Assembly: GCF_900176535.1 (NCBI RefSeq)
Contig: NZ_FWXT01000001.1
Coordinates: 2,728,001-2,792,000, forward strand
DNA length: 64,000 bases
Reading direction: 5' to 3'
Source: Pedobacter africanus
GTDB lineage: Bacteria > Bacteroidota > Bacteroidia > Sphingobacteriales > Sphingobacteriaceae
The notes beneath the pieces were generated by a model, which was given only the letters and a program-made list of their open reading frames with translations, had not been told where the DNA came from and did not search any database. Of this stretch, positions 8,086-16,209 are shown one piece after another (the first letter of the stretch is position 1; every line of letters begins with the position of its first letter). The translations under genes and the position numbers were made by a program.

Positions 8086-10191
8086 TTGTTTACTGCTACC
8101 TTAGATACAACGATCGAATATTTGAAGGGCGTAGGTCCCAAACGTGCCGAACTTTTACAGAAGGAACTGGGCATTTTTACCTATGAACAATTGCTCAATT
8201 ATTTCCCTTTCCGCTATATCGACCGAACGAGGTTTTATAAGATAAATGAGCTCAGTACCGAGCTTCCCTATGTTCAGATATTGGGGCGTATAACCAGTAA
8301 GGAACAGGTTGGTGAGAAACATAAAAAGCGGATTGTAGCAAAATTGGCTGATGAAACCGGTTCTATCGAACTGGTGTGGTTCCAGAGTTTAAAATGGGTT
8401 GATGAGCATGTAAGCAAGGGCAAAGTTTACATCGTATTTGGAAAACCATCAGTATTCAATGGTAGTTACAGCATCTCTCATCCGGATCTGGAAAGTTATC
8501 CCCGTCCTGCAACAGTTACAGGCAATCTGCGGCTGCAGCCTGTTTACAATTCGACCGAAAAATTAAAGAAGTTTTTTTTAGACAGCAAGGGCATACAGAA
8601 ATTGCAAGCTTTGCTGTTGGAGCAGCACCTGCGGGAGGTTAGGGAAACCATTCCGGTATATATTCTGGAGAAATATCAGATGCTTTCCCGGAAAGAGTCG
8701 GTTTTAAATATTCACTTTCCAAAGGATGTAGCGACTTTAAAAAAGGCCGAGAGCCGATTGAAGTTTGAAGAGCTGTTCTTTATCCAGCTGCAGCTACTGT
8801 ACAATAAGCAACTTCGCGAACTCAAATTTAAGGGTCATTTGTTTGAAACCGTAGGCGAGCGCCTCAATACATTTTATAAGGAAATATTGCCCTTCAATCT
8901 GACCAACGCGCAGAAAAGGGTGATCAAGGAAATCAGGCTGGATACACAACGTGGCATTCAGATGAATAGACTGGTGCAGGGAGACGTGGGGAGTGGTAAA
9001 ACTGCGGTGGCTTTGATGAGCATGCTGCTGGCCAATGACAATGGATATCAAGCCTGTATGATGGCCCCTACAGAGATTCTTGCCCGTCAGCATTACGAGT
9101 CTATCGCATCCTTGCTGAAAGGCCGTTTGGTTAATGTCGCAATCCTTACGGGCAGCAGTACCAAAAAACAAAGGATCCAGCTGCACGCGGCGCTTGAAGC
9201 TGGCGAAATTGACATATTGGTGGGCACGCATGCCCTGATTGAAGATAAAGTGGTGTTCAGGAACCTGGGCATGGTAGTGATTGATGAACAGCACAGGTTT
9301 GGCGTGGAGCAAAGGGCAAAGCTCTGGCGCAAAAATGCGGTTCCCCCGCATATTCTGGTGATGACTGCAACGCCCATACCCAGAACGCTGGCCATGACCA
9401 TGTACGGCGATTTGGACGTATCCGTAATAGACGAACTTCCAGCTGGAAGGAAGCCTGTTGAAACCAGGCATTTGTTTGAAGGACAGCGCCTGAGGATGTT
9501 TGGTTTTATGAAGCAGGAGATTGCCAAAGGCCGCCAGGTATACGTAGTTTATCCGCTGATCAAGGAAAGTGAAAAATTGGACCTCTTACACCTTGAGGCA
9601 GGCATAGAGCAGATGGGCTATCAGTTTCCACGGCCGCAGTACCAGATCAGTATTGTGCATGGAAAAATGAGCAATGCAGACAAGCAATATGAAATGCAGC
9701 AGTTTATAGAGGGGAAGAGCCAGATCATGGTGGCAACCACGGTAATAGAGGTTGGCGTGAATGTCCCTAATGCTTCTGTGATGATCATAGAGAATGCGGA
9801 GCGTTTTGGGCTTTCGCAATTGCACCAGCTGCGCGGCCGTGTAGGAAGGGGTGCGGAGCAGTCGTTTTGTATCCTGATGTCTGGAAATAAACTGAGTGCG
9901 GACGGAAAGTTGCGCCTGGAAACTATGGTCAAGACCAATAATGGTTTCGAGATATCCGAGATCGACCTGCAGCTCCGTGGACCTGGCGACATTACGGGCA
10001 CACAGCAAAGCGGGGTACTGGAATTAAAAGTAGCTGATCTGGCCAAAGACCAGCTCATCCTGCAGGAAGCACGGAATACCGTTATAGAGGTATTGGCCAA
10101 AGATCCGCAATTGGAACTGCCTGAAAACAGTTTGCTCCGGACTTACCTGTCTAAAAGGCACAAGGGCATCGCTTTCGATAAGATATCCTGA
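8086..10191 (+). CDS. recG: ATP-dependent DNA helicase RecG
   Basis: 701 residues, full length. An N-terminal LKGVGPKRAELLQKEL segment and an OB-fold wedge domain (about 60-150) precede a superfamily 2 helicase core with Walker A GDVGSGKTA near 299-307, DEQHRFG (D400), TATPIPRTL and LRGRVGRG. RecG remodels stalled replication forks and Holliday junctions. The start is TTG at 8086, continuing the run of TTG starts in this operon (rarD, recG). The stop at 10191 directly abuts the stop of the convergent hydrolase gene at 10192. Confidence 0.95.
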   Translation: MFTATLDTTIEYLKGVGPKRAELLQKELGIFTYEQLLNYFPFRYIDRTRFYKINELSTELPYVQILGRITSKEQVGEKHKKRIVAKLADETGSIELVWFQSLKWVDEHVSKGKVYIVFGKPSVFNGSYSISHPDLESYPRPATVTGNLRLQPVYNSTEKLKKFFLDSKGIQKLQALLLEQHLREVRETIPVYILEKYQMLSRKESVLNIHFPKDVATLKKAESRLKFEELFFIQLQLLYNKQLRELKFKGHLFETVGERLNTFYKEILPFNLTNAQKRVIKEIRLDTQRGIQMNRLVQGDVGSGKTAVALMSMLLANDNGYQACMMAPTEILARQHYESIASLLKGRLVNVAILTGSSTKKQRIQLHAALEAGEIDILVGTHALIEDKVVFRNLGMVVIDEQHRFGVEQRAKLWRKNAVPPHILVMTATPIPRTLAMTMYGDLDVSVIDELPAGRKPVETRHLFEGQRLRMFGFMKQEIAKGRQVYVVYPLIKESEKLDLLHLEAGIEQMGYQFPRPQYQISIVHGKMSNADKQYEMQQFIEGKSQIMVATTVIEVGVNVPNASVMIIENAERFGLSQLHQLRGRVGRGAEQSFCILMSGNKLSADGKLRLETMVKTNNGFEISEIDLQLRGPGDITGTQQSGVLELKVADLAKDQLILQEARNTVIEVLAKDPQLELPENSLLRTYLSKRHKGIAFDKIS

Positions 10192-11427
10192 TTAATCTTC
10201 GTCGCTTCCCGGCAACGAGCCTGCACCAGAATAGGCCCCCTTGCGGATAACAGGGACACCGAGGTGTTTATACAGTTCATCAAGTTGCATCAAACTGCCA
10301 TTGGTTAAATTGCCCAGAAATATAATGACGATATCCTTTTGGAAATCCCGCACATAGATGTGCCTGAAGCCATGCCACCAGCCTGTATGATACACTACTT
10401 TTCTGTTTTTTTCTCCGTCAAATATGCGCCAGCCATAACCGTAGTTAAAGTGACCTTTGATGGCTTTGTTCCTGCCTTTATATGCTGAGTCCAGACTTTT
10501 TTGTGTTAATAATCTGCCGTTCTTCAGGTATTTATCATACAACACCAGATCGTGCAAAGTGCTGTAAATACCTTTATCACCAACTGGTCCGTCTAGAAAA
10601 TTTTGCACTACCGAATAGCGGAAGCTGTTGCGATCGTGGCCCACAACATCAACAGGTATTTTTTCATATTCTGTTGTGGAATATACATGGGTGTTCTTCA
10701 TCCCTGCAGGTTTAAAAACGTGCTCCATCATGTACTGTGAAAAACGCTGGCCTGTCACCTTTTCTATAATGGCGGCAAGCACCATGAAATTGGAATTGTT
10801 GTAATGAAAAACGCGATTGGGTTTGGTGTAGGGATTCGGTTTTTTATCGGCTATAACCTCCATCACCTCCTGGTTGGATACACCTTTTTTCATGTTGCGC
10901 TTTTCCTTGCGCCAGATGTCATCAATAAAATAGACGTAGTTCATCATCCCGCTGCGGTGTGACAATAAAAGCTCCACTGTAATTCCCTCGTAAGGGAAGT
11001 TTGGATAGAATTTTTTTACATCGTCGGTCAGCTTCAATTTTCCTGCTTCTACCAACTGCATGATGGCAACCCCGGTAAAGGTCTTGGTGATAGATGCGAG
11101 TTCAAATTCGGAGTTTATTTTTAAGCTGTCGCGGTGCAGGTAATCGGCCCAGCCGACGGCTTTCTCATAGATGATTTTTCCACCTTTTGCCACCAGCATA
11201 TTTCCGTTGAAATTATATTTTTTATGTAAGTTCTGTACAAAATCAGCAATCCATTGGTCGGCTTTTGCCGGGTTGTAAACCAGTGCCAGGCTATCGGCCC
11301 GGTCGTCTTCCTTAACTCTGACCTTTTTATCGGCTTCGGCTTTTTTAGCTTTTTCTTCTGGCGTTGAACATGAGGAGAGGGATAAAATGCTTAGTGCTGT
11401 GATTATGGTTAAGAACTGAAACTTCAT
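10192..11427 (-). CDS. Beta-lactamase-fold serine hydrolase lipoprotein
   Basis: 411 residues. Signal peptide with lipobox LSSC (Cys20), then a charged linker and a class C beta-lactamase/penicillin-binding-protein-like domain. Catalytic SITK (Ser112, Lys115), YNN (Tyr209-x-Asn211) and HTG near residue 365 replace the usual KTG. Members hydrolyse peptides or esters, often D-amino acid peptides, and seldom give antibiotic resistance. As a lipoprotein it should be anchored in the outer or inner membrane facing the periplasm. It is monocistronic and convergent with recG. Confidence 0.85.
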   Translation of the reverse strand: MKFQFLTIITALSILSLSSCSTPEEKAKKAEADKKVRVKEDDRADSLALVYNPAKADQWIADFVQNLHKKYNFNGNMLVAKGGKIIYEKAVGWADYLHRDSLKINSEFELASITKTFTGVAIMQLVEAGKLKLTDDVKKFYPNFPYEGITVELLLSHRSGMMNYVYFIDDIWRKEKRNMKKGVSNQEVMEVIADKKPNPYTKPNRVFHYNNSNFMVLAAIIEKVTGQRFSQYMMEHVFKPAGMKNTHVYSTTEYEKIPVDVVGHDRNSFRYSVVQNFLDGPVGDKGIYSTLHDLVLYDKYLKNGRLLTQKSLDSAYKGRNKAIKGHFNYGYGWRIFDGEKNRKVVYHTGWWHGFRHIYVRDFQKDIVIIFLGNLTNGSLMQLDELYKHLGVPVIRKGAYSGAGSLPGSDED

Positions 11428-11548
11428 GAAGGATAGTATACGATTTAAAAAGTCGAAAAATAAGGATTTTTACCCCTTTAAACGTAAAAGAGTTTTAAAC
11501 ATTATATCATTTGTTACATAAATAAAGATCATTGAGGGACAAAAACAT

Positions 11549-11556
11549 TAAATTTG
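11549..11556 (+). promoter_or_regulatory. -7 box upstream of fumC
   Basis: TAAATTTG matches TAnnTTTG, 22 bases before the fumC ATG at 11579. The leader is A-rich (ACAAAAAATAGAACAA). No convincing -33 element at the right distance. Confidence 0.5.
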
Positions 11557-11578
11557 GGGACAACAAAAAATAGAACAA

Positions 11579-12976
11579 ATGAATTTTAGAACAGAACACG
11601 ATACGATGGGTGAAGTGCAGGTGCCTGCTGATAAATATTGGGGTGCTCAAACTGAACGTTCAAGGAATAATTTTAAAATTGGTCCTGAGGCCTCTATGCC
11701 AAAGGAAATCATTCATGCTTTTGGATATCTGAAAAAGGCAGCTGCGTTGGCCAACACAGAGCTTGGTGTTTTGAGTCAGGATAAGGCGGATCTGATTGCA
11801 AAGGCTTGCGATGAGATCATTGCCGGCGAGTTGGATGAGCAGTTCCCGCTGGTGATCTGGCAAACCGGGTCAGGTACGCAAAGCAACATGAATGCCAATG
11901 AAGTGATTGCCTATCGTGGGCATGTTTTAAATGGTGGTGCATTAGGGGATGAAAAGAAAGTGCTGCACCCTAATGACGATGTAAACAAATCGCAGTCTTC
12001 AAACGATACCTACCCTACTGCTATGCATATTGCTGCGTATAAGCAGGCGGTAGAAGTGACCCTTCCGGGCCTGGAAAAACTGCATGGCACCCTTGCTGCA
12101 AAATCGCAGGAGTTTGCTGCTATTGTTAAAACCGGCCGTACCCATTTTATGGACGCTACACCTTTAACATTAGGGCAGGAATTTTCCGGTTATGCGCAGC
12201 AAATCAGTAATGGCATCAGGGCCATTAAAAATGCCCTGGTAATGATCAGTGAGCTGGCATTGGGCGGTACCGCTGTGGGCACGGGGTTAAATACCCCGAA
12301 GGGTTATGATGTATTGGTCGCTAAAAAAATAGCTGAGTTGACAGGCTTGCCATTTGTAACCGCGCCCAATAAATTTGAGGCCCTGGCAGCGCATGATGCC
12401 ATGGTTGAACTTTCGGGCGCTTACAAACGTGTGGCTGTTTCCCTGATGAAGGTGGCCAATGATGTAAGGATGCTGAGCTCCGGCCCAAGATCGGGAATAG
12501 GTGAGATCATTATCCCCGACAATGAGCCGGGTTCTTCAATTATGCCTGGCAAAGTTAATCCTACACAGCCTGAAGCACTCACCATGGTTTGTGCACAGGT
12601 AATTGGAAATGACGTAGCCGTAAGTATTGGTGGAAGTACCGGTCATTTTGAATTGAATGTATTTAAGCCGGTAATTGCGGCTAATGTATTGCAATCTGGC
12701 CGTTTGATAGGTGATGCTTGTGTTTCATTTAATGACCATTGTGCTGCAGGGATCCTGCCAAACCTTCCGGAGATCAAAAAGCACCTGGAAAACTCATTGA
12801 TGCTGGTTACTGCGTTGAACCCGCATATAGGCTATGAGAATGCTGCAAAAATTGCAAAGAAAGCACATAAGGAAAATAAAACACTTCGTGAAGCAGCTGT
12901 AGAACTGGGCTTGCTGACTACCGGGCAATTTGAGGAATGGGTGCGTCCGGAAGAGATGGTAGGCAGTTTAAAGTAA
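11579..12976 (+). CDS. fumC: Class II fumarate hydratase
   Basis: 465 residues, full length. It has TGSGTQSNMNANEV, KSQSSNDTYPTAMHIA, TGRTHFMDATP and the superfamily signature GSSIMPGKVNP around residues 318-329. It converts fumarate and malate in the TCA cycle as a cytoplasmic homotetramer without an iron-sulfur cluster. The motifs favour fumarase over aspartase, which shares the fold. It heads a tight run of five genes (gaps of 2-20 bases) that otherwise encode exported or uncharacterised proteins. Confidence 0.95.
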   Translation: MNFRTEHDTMGEVQVPADKYWGAQTERSRNNFKIGPEASMPKEIIHAFGYLKKAAALANTELGVLSQDKADLIAKACDEIIAGELDEQFPLVIWQTGSGTQSNMNANEVIAYRGHVLNGGALGDEKKVLHPNDDVNKSQSSNDTYPTAMHIAAYKQAVEVTLPGLEKLHGTLAAKSQEFAAIVKTGRTHFMDATPLTLGQEFSGYAQQISNGIRAIKNALVMISELALGGTAVGTGLNTPKGYDVLVAKKIAELTGLPFVTAPNKFEALAAHDAMVELSGAYKRVAVSLMKVANDVRMLSSGPRSGIGEIIIPDNEPGSSIMPGKVNPTQPEALTMVCAQVIGNDVAVSIGGSTGHFELNVFKPVIAANVLQSGRLIGDACVSFNDHCAAGILPNLPEIKKHLENSLMLVTALNPHIGYENAAKIAKKAHKENKTLREAAVELGLLTTGQFEEWVRPEEMVGSLK

Positions 12977-12996
12977 GCCGGGTTAGCTGGAAAGAT

Positions 12997-13491
12997 ATGC
13001 TGAGATTGTTGTTTGGCTTTTTGTTGATCCTATGTATTGCGGTTTCATGCAGGCGGTTACCTGATGTACAGGGAAAAGGCGAAGCATTTTTGCAGGGGGT
13101 ATGGAACCAGGACAGTATCGCGAATGCCGACAAATTACTGAATTACACGCAGCATAAATTCAGGTTTACCTGTGACTCCTTTTATGTGGATCTTACCACA
13201 CACTCTAAAGTGAATTACTATTCAGATTCCTGTTTTAATGGAGGGGTCTGGAAGGAGTATGCCAAAGGGGTGTATGAAGTGAGGGCCGACAGCCTTTTCC
13301 TGGTTGGAACTTATACCAAAGCCAATTATAAGCAGAAGATTTCCGGCTGCTATCGGATTGGACAGTATATACAAACTTTTTACATCAGGTCGGCCGGCCA
13401 GGACCAGCTGAAGCTGGAAAGCACCAGCAATCAGAGGGATTGTACCCTGGCCTTAAAAGAACGCATCACCTGTAAGCCTAAAGAATTATAG
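12997..13491 (+). CDS. Putative lipoprotein, unknown function
   Basis: 164 residues from ATG 12997. The N-terminus MLRLLFGFLLILCIAVSC is a lipoprotein signal with lipobox AVSC, so Cys18 is the lipid anchor. The rest (GVWNQDSIANADKLLNYTQH, then short beta-strand-like segments with several Cys) resembles small periplasmic beta-rich proteins, but I do not recognise the family. It lies 20 bases after fumC and two bases before the S1/P1 nuclease. A longer frame starting inside fumC is not used because the lipoprotein signal fixes the N-terminus. Confidence 0.7.
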   Translation: MLRLLFGFLLILCIAVSCRRLPDVQGKGEAFLQGVWNQDSIANADKLLNYTQHKFRFTCDSFYVDLTTHSKVNYYSDSCFNGGVWKEYAKGVYEVRADSLFLVGTYTKANYKQKISGCYRIGQYIQTFYIRSAGQDQLKLESTSNQRDCTLALKERITCKPKEL

Positions 13492-13493
13492 TA

Positions 13494-14300
13494 ATGAACA
13501 AGAAAGTAATGATAAAAATGAGTAAAGGCCTTCTGGCCTTTGCCTTTGTTTTATACATGCCGCTACATGCAGGGGCCTGGGGTATGCTGGGACACCGGAT
13601 AGTTGGGCAGATTGCCGAAAGTCACCTTAGCGGCAAAGCCAGGAAAGGTGTGAAAGAGGTATTGGGTAACGAAAGCCTGGCTATGGCAAGTAACTGGGGC
13701 GATTTTATCAAGTCGGACCCTGCCTACGATTATTTATACAACTGGCATTTTGTAAACCTGCCTGCCGGGTTAGACAAACAGGGGGTATTTGATCTTTTAG
13801 AACAGGAAAAATCGCCGAACGTTTATAATAAAATCCCGGAAATGGCGGCCGTATTGAAGAACAGAAAGACCAGTGCTGAAGAAAAAAGACTGGCAATGCG
13901 CCTGCTGATCCACTTGGTGGGTGATTTGAACCAGCCCATGCATACCGCAAGGAAAGAAGACCTTGGCGGCAATAAAGTATTTGTAACCTGGTTCGGTGAA
14001 AAGTCTAACCTGCACAGGGTTTGGGACGAATCACTGATCGAATACCAGCAGCTAAGTTATACAGAGTACGCAAATGCCATCAACTTTCCTTCGGCCGATC
14101 AGTTGAGTACCTGGCGGAACAGTTCTTTAAAAGATTATGTCTATGGTTCTTACATGGCCTGCAACAGAATTTATGCCAACGTTAAACCTGAAGAAAGGCT
14201 GAGCTATAAATATAATTTTGAGTTTGCAGGCTTGTTGAATGAACAACTGCTTAAAGGAGGGATTTGTCTGGCAAATATCCTGAATGACATTTATAAATAG
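13494..14300 (+). CDS. S1/P1-type zinc nuclease, secreted
   Basis: 268 residues. After a signal peptide ending HAGA, the mature protein should begin with Trp29 (WGMLGHR), whose amino group and ring position bind zinc in this family. The other trinuclear zinc ligands are all visible: His34, the Asp of NWGDF, the His of YNWHFVN, HLVGDLNQPMH and HRVWD. S1/P1 nucleases cut single-stranded nucleic acid and 3'-nucleotides, here probably in the periplasm for nutrient scavenging. A later start at the internal ATGs would only shorten the signal peptide. Confidence 0.9.
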   Translation: MNKKVMIKMSKGLLAFAFVLYMPLHAGAWGMLGHRIVGQIAESHLSGKARKGVKEVLGNESLAMASNWGDFIKSDPAYDYLYNWHFVNLPAGLDKQGVFDLLEQEKSPNVYNKIPEMAAVLKNRKTSAEEKRLAMRLLIHLVGDLNQPMHTARKEDLGGNKVFVTWFGEKSNLHRVWDESLIEYQQLSYTEYANAINFPSADQLSTWRNSSLKDYVYGSYMACNRIYANVKPEERLSYKYNFEFAGLLNEQLLKGGICLANILNDIYK

Positions 14301-14305
14301 CGGAT

Positions 14306-14746
14306 ATGAAGATACTGATGGTTTGTTTGGGCAATATATGCCGTTCGCCCCTGGCAGAAGGTATTATGCGACAGCTGCTGGAGGAGCAAGGGCTGAGCTG
14401 GGAGGTTGCTTCTGCGGGGACGGGCGATTGGCATGTAAACCAGCCTGCAGACAGGAGAAGCATCGCCATTGCCAAAAAATTTGGATATGATATCTCAAAG
14501 CAAAGGGCAAGGCATTTTGGTAAACAGATGTTTGATGAGGCAGATCATATCCTGGTGATGGACCGGAATAACCTCAGAGATGTGCTGAAACTGGCAGAGA
14601 ATACCGAACAGCGTGAAAAAGTGAAACTGTTTTTGGCCGGCGATCTGGAAGTGACAGACCCCTATTATGATGACCAGCTTTTTGAGCCTGTCTTTTTAGG
14701 TATCGAGGAACGTTGCAAGGCATTGATAGAGGAAATGAAACTATAA
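14306..14746 (+). CDS. Low-molecular-weight protein tyrosine phosphatase
   Basis: 146 residues. The P-loop CLGNICRS gives Cys7 and Arg13 of the C-x5-R catalytic motif at the very N-terminus, and VTDPYYDD near residue 117 supplies the general-acid aspartate and the tyrosines of the DPYY motif. Such enzymes dephosphorylate tyrosine kinases of capsule export or arsenate, but nothing next to this gene points to either; it sits between a nuclease and DUF1543. Confidence 0.92.
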   Translation: MKILMVCLGNICRSPLAEGIMRQLLEEQGLSWEVASAGTGDWHVNQPADRRSIAIAKKFGYDISKQRARHFGKQMFDEADHILVMDRNNLRDVLKLAENTEQREKVKLFLAGDLEVTDPYYDDQLFEPVFLGIEERCKALIEEMKL

Positions 14747-14748
14747 CG

Positions 14749-15309
14749 ATGGAACCACTCAAGCTTTTTATGTTTTTGCTGGGTTGTAAGCCCCCGGGCC
14801 GGCATACCGAGCAGCACGATATCTTTTTTACAATCGGAATTTCATTGGCAGCAGTGAAACAGGATATCATAGACTTCTGGCCAGAAGCAAAGGGAAAAAT
14901 CCATATTGATGCCTGGAGAATGGTTGACAGAGTTGGGGAGTATCAACTGAAGGTTGTGCCGGCTGCAGAAAAATTAGATGATCAGAAAAATAAACTGTTT
15001 TTTTTGAACCTGGGCGGGTACAGAAAAGGCGAGTTTGATGAATTGCATTATAAGCTGTTGATTGTGGCGGACAGTCTGGGCACAGCTTCTAAAACGGCTA
15101 AAGAGACTGCCTTTTATAAACACACGGGGTTTGAAGGGGCGGTGTCGCATATTGACGACAAATACGGAATTGACGTAGATGACGTTTTTGAAATAGCAGA
15201 TGTCCTTCCATCAGGTGTTAAAAGTAAATACAGGTTACAACTAGAGGTGGGTGCCGATGGGCCTGCCGATGAAATGCACCTGGGTTATTTGCCTTTAAGC
15301 AGGCTTTGA
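14749..15309 (+). CDS. DUF1543 domain protein
   Basis: 186 residues from ATG 14749, two bases after the phosphatase stop. MFLLGCKPPGRHTEQHD matches the diagnostic start of DUF1543 (GGKPPGRHTEQHDV-like). No signal peptide, so cytoplasmic. Two similar halves are apparent (FFTIGISLAAVKQDI near the start and LNLGGYRKGEFDELH in the second half), both with conserved aromatic and acidic residues. Function is unknown. Confidence 0.8.
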   Translation: MEPLKLFMFLLGCKPPGRHTEQHDIFFTIGISLAAVKQDIIDFWPEAKGKIHIDAWRMVDRVGEYQLKVVPAAEKLDDQKNKLFFLNLGGYRKGEFDELHYKLLIVADSLGTASKTAKETAFYKHTGFEGAVSHIDDKYGIDVDDVFEIADVLPSGVKSKYRLQLEVGADGPADEMHLGYLPLSRL

Positions 15310-15356
15310 TTTCATAGCTTTTGATTTAGTTTACAGCTGCTTAAGTAAATTTATCC

Positions 15357-15364
15357 TATCTTTA
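15357..15364 (+). promoter_or_regulatory. Near-consensus -7 box four bases before a start codon
   Basis: TATCTTTA differs from TAnnTTTG at the last base. Only GCGA separates it from the ATG at 15369, the same unusual geometry seen at 6606, 24545, 26468, 32270 and 62809. Confidence 0.35.
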
Positions 15365-15368
15365 GCGA

Positions 15369-16049
15369 ATGAACAAAATTTGTTTGATATTGATTGGCCT
15401 TTTTTTTTCCAGTAAGGCCATGACCCAAACCGGTACCTTTTTGTCGCAGGACTCACAACCGGGCAATGGGGCTGTAAATATTGTGGTGTCCAATCTGGAT
15501 GAGAATGATGGCGACGATTATTTTGCGGAGGCAGAAAAGAACGAGCGCCGCGGAGACCTGAACGATGCGATCACTTTATTTGGAAAAGCTGCATTCGAAT
15601 ACAACAGTGCTAAAAAATTTTCACAATATGGTTCAGCACTTTTAAGGCTCGCCAATGTGCATTACCTGCTTGCCCATTATTCGGAAGCAGAACAGGTAAC
15701 CCTGAACGTTGCCTTAAAGAATTACGCCAAAATTGGCAGCAGAGCGGGGCAGATGGAGTCATACGGACAGCTTGGCAAAATATATCTGGCCGCAAATAAA
15801 TTGACGCAATCGCTCTGGTTTTATACACAGCAGGGCATACTGGCCCAACAGATGGGTAACAATAATGCCTATATCGATTCTATATTGGGCCTGGCACAGG
15901 TTAAGATCAGAAAAAAAGAATACACCCTTGCGGCAAGGGACCTCAACAGGGCCGAACTGCTGGCAAAGTCTTCCAGTTTAGCCAGGTTTAAGGGCCAGAT
16001 TAAAGAAGCCAGGGCACAGATCCCGGCTAAAGTTATGGCAAAGAAATAG
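15369..16049 (+). CDS. Exported TPR-like repeat protein
   Basis: 226 residues. Signal peptide MNKICLILIGLFFSSKAMTQ, then from about residue 52 a run of helix pairs with TPR character (YFAEAEKNERRGDLNDAITL, LLRLANVHYLLAHYSEAEQV, YGQLGKIYLAANKLTQSLW, ILGLAQVKIRKKEYTLAARD). Probably a periplasmic protein-protein interaction module. No catalytic domain. Partners are not evident: the operon upstream ends 59 bases earlier and a hairpin follows. Confidence 0.7.
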   Translation: MNKICLILIGLFFSSKAMTQTGTFLSQDSQPGNGAVNIVVSNLDENDGDDYFAEAEKNERRGDLNDAITLFGKAAFEYNSAKKFSQYGSALLRLANVHYLLAHYSEAEQVTLNVALKNYAKIGSRAGQMESYGQLGKIYLAANKLTQSLWFYTQQGILAQQMGNNNAYIDSILGLAQVKIRKKEYTLAARDLNRAELLAKSSSLARFKGQIKEARAQIPAKVMAKK

Positions 16050-16130
16050 TTGCCCTGTCAAATATTTGCAGCTCAAATAGTTTTTTTGTATCATTGATTC
16101 TATAGTATTTGACTACTTTTGGGTATGTTT

Positions 16131-16168
16131 ACAGAAAAGAGACAGTATTATTACTGTCTCTTTTCTGT
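16131..16168 (+). terminator. 17-bp perfect hairpin after the TPR protein gene
   Basis: ACAGAAAAGAGACAGTA at 16131-16147 pairs perfectly with 16152-16168 around a four-base loop. The T-rich descending arm and following TTATTT fit a terminator, and because the stem is A/T-rich on both sides it could work in either direction. It lies 81 bases after the stop at 16049. Confidence 0.7.
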
Positions 16169-16209
16169 TTATTTCTGAAATTGGTATCATATTAGTGCGA
16201 AATATAAAA

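Noticed and set aside
8794..10100. Long open frames on the minus strand opposite recG
   Set aside because: They are shadows of a well-supported recG coding frame, with no family motifs, no start context and atypical composition rich in His, Cys and Gln.
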